Shown here: piece by piece, positions 5,603 through 6,596 of the stretch
Layout: every line of letters starts with the position of its first letter
Position numbering within the stretch: the first letter of the stretch is position 1
Source: an uncultured Altererythrobacter sp.
Lineage (GTDB): Bacteria; Pseudomonadota; Alphaproteobacteria; Sphingomonadales; Sphingomonadaceae
DNA length: 6,596 nucleotides
Assembly: GCA_946885545.1 (NCBI GenBank)
Contig: CAMPGP010000125.1
Location: forward strand, 1-6,596
Reading direction: 5' to 3'
Notes under the pieces: generated by a model
Told to the model about the DNA's origin: nothing
The model's input: only the letters and a program-made list of their open reading frames with translations
Databases searched by the model: none
Program-made: the position numbers and the translations under genes

Positions 5603-6596
5603 ATGGCTGATCCCGCCGTCCCGCCCGAAATCGCGGCGTGGTTCGACGCGCGTGGGTGGCGCGTCCGGCGGCACCAGGCGCAGATGCTCGCGGCGAGCGA
5701 TGCAGGTCGGCACGCGCTTCTGGTGGCCGATACCGGCGCGGGCAAGACGCTGGCTGGATTCCTGCCGACGCTGGCGGCGTTCTGCCCGAGCCGGGGCGAG
5801 GCTCCGCCTGAAGGGCTTCACACGCTTTACGTATCGCCGCTGAAGGCGCTGGCGCACGACGTGCAGCGCAACCTCGTCGCCCCGGTCGAGGAGATGGGGC
5901 TGCCGATCCGGATCGAGACGCGCAGCGGCGACACGCCGTCCGACCGCAAGAAGCGCCAGCGCAGCAGACCGCCCAATGTGCTGCTGACCACGCCCGAATC
6001 GCTCTCGCTGTTGCTCAGTTACCCCGACAGCTTCCCGATGTTCGCCGGGTTGAAGCGGGTGGTGATCGACGAGGTCCACGCCTTCGCCACCGGCAAGCGC
6101 GGCGACCTGCTCGCGCTCGCATTGTCGCGCCTGCAGGCGATCGCACCCGATATGCAGCGCGCGGCGCTCTCGGCCACCGTCGCCGATCCCGAGGCGTTCC
6201 GCGAATGGCTGGCGCCGTGGGGCGAGGTCGACGCGGTCGAGTTGGTCGAGGGCGAGGCGGGCGCTCCGGCGGAGGTCGAGATCCTGTTACCCGAAGAGGA
6301 GCGCGTGCCGTGGGGCGGGCACGCCGGCCGCTGGGCGATCCCGCAGCTCTACGAGGCGATCAAGGCCAACCGCACCACGCTCGTCTTCACCAACACGCGC
6401 TTCCTCGCCGAATTCGTGTTCCAGCTCCTGTGGGACATCAACGACGACAACCTGTCGATCGGGATCCACCACGGATCTTTGAGCAAGGAAGCGCGGCGCA
6501 AGGTGGAGGGCGCAATGGCGCGCGGCGAATTGCGCGCCCTTGTCGCCACCGCCAGCCTCGACCTCGGGGTCGACTGGGGCGACATCGACTGCGTGG
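5603..6596 (+). CDS. Ligase-associated DEXH-box helicase (Lhr-type superfamily 2), N-terminal part, cut by the right edge
   Basis: Lhr-type helicases are ATP-driven 3'-5' DNA translocases. The ligase-associated branch is usually encoded with an ATP-dependent DNA ligase, an MBL-fold exonuclease and a phosphoesterase, and is thought to act in DNA repair. The 331 visible residues hold both RecA-like domains in part: RHQ at 23-25 (Q-motif-like), Walker A TGAGKT (44-49), SPLKALAHDVQ (motif Ia), TTPESL (motif Ib), DEVH (156-159, Walker B), SAT (190-192, motif III), LVFTNTR (260-266, motif IV), HHGSLS (289-294) and TASLDLGVDWG (316-326, motif V). The block VPWGGHAGR and the HHGSLS...SLDLGVDWG pair favour this branch over RecQ or generic DEAD-box enzymes. 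Family members are about 800 residues, so more than half is missing. The ATG at 5603 is the only ATG after the in-frame TGA at 5579-5581, though no good ribosome site precedes it. Confidence 0.92.
   Translation, partial: MADPAVPPEIAAWFDARGWRVRRHQAQMLAASDAGRHALLVADTGAGKTLAGFLPTLAAFCPSRGEAPPEGLHTLYVSPLKALAHDVQRNLVAPVEEMGLPIRIETRSGDTPSDRKKRQRSRPPNVLLTTPESLSLLLSYPDSFPMFAGLKRVVIDEVHAFATGKRGDLLALALSRLQAIAPDMQRAALSATVADPEAFREWLAPWGEVDAVELVEGEAGAPAEVEILLPEEERVPWGGHAGRWAIPQLYEAIKANRTTLVFTNTRFLAEFVFQLLWDINDDNLSIGIHHGSLSKEARRKVEGAMARGELRALVATASLDLGVDWGDIDCV

Overview
The window looks like a chromosomal housekeeping stretch from a high-GC alphaproteobacterium, most likely a sphingomonad (Sphingomonadaceae or Erythrobacteraceae). 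This rests on the strong G/C bias at third codon positions, a clear MipZ-type ParA ATPase (a division-site regulator typical of alphaproteobacteria), a PgmG-like phosphomannomutase/phosphoglucomutase and the start of a ligase-associated Lhr-type helicase. The taxonomic call is inference from protein resemblance; no rRNA is present.

Layout from left to right. Positions 1-345 (minus) hold the N-terminal 115 codons of cysD, which runs off the left edge. A 180-base region separates it from a complete tRNA-Gly(TCC) gene at 526-599 (plus) with an encoded CCA. A YbdG-type small mechanosensitive channel follows at 701-1942 (plus). It converges on panC (2030-2908, minus) across an 87-base gap with two hairpins in or at its edge, one of them lying over the panC stop codon. 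panC is divergent from a tight plus-strand trio with gaps of 4 and 10 bases: mipZ (2992-3792), a 99-residue membrane-anchored J-domain protein (3797-4096) and a phosphomannomutase/phosphoglucomutase (4107-5510). After a hairpin at 5518-5541, the first 331 codons of a ligase-associated DEXH helicase begin at 5603 and run off the right edge.

Functionally the genes cover sulfate activation (CysD), translation (tRNA-Gly), osmotic protection (channel), pantothenate/CoA synthesis (PanC), placement of the division septum (MipZ), chaperone recruitment at the membrane (J protein), supply of sugar-1-phosphates for envelope polysaccharides (PMM/PGM) and DNA repair (helicase). The mipZ-J protein-PMM/PGM trio looks like one operon and may link division-site control with envelope precursor supply, but that link is inference from spacing only.

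I found no mobile element, integrase, CRISPR array, toxin-antitoxin pair or phage gene. No intergenic gap exceeds 180 bases. Every gene belongs to a known family, so I do not see an undescribed system here. The points most worth a second look are the membrane-anchored J protein inside the mipZ operon and a near-consensus EcfG-like stress promoter before the helicase.
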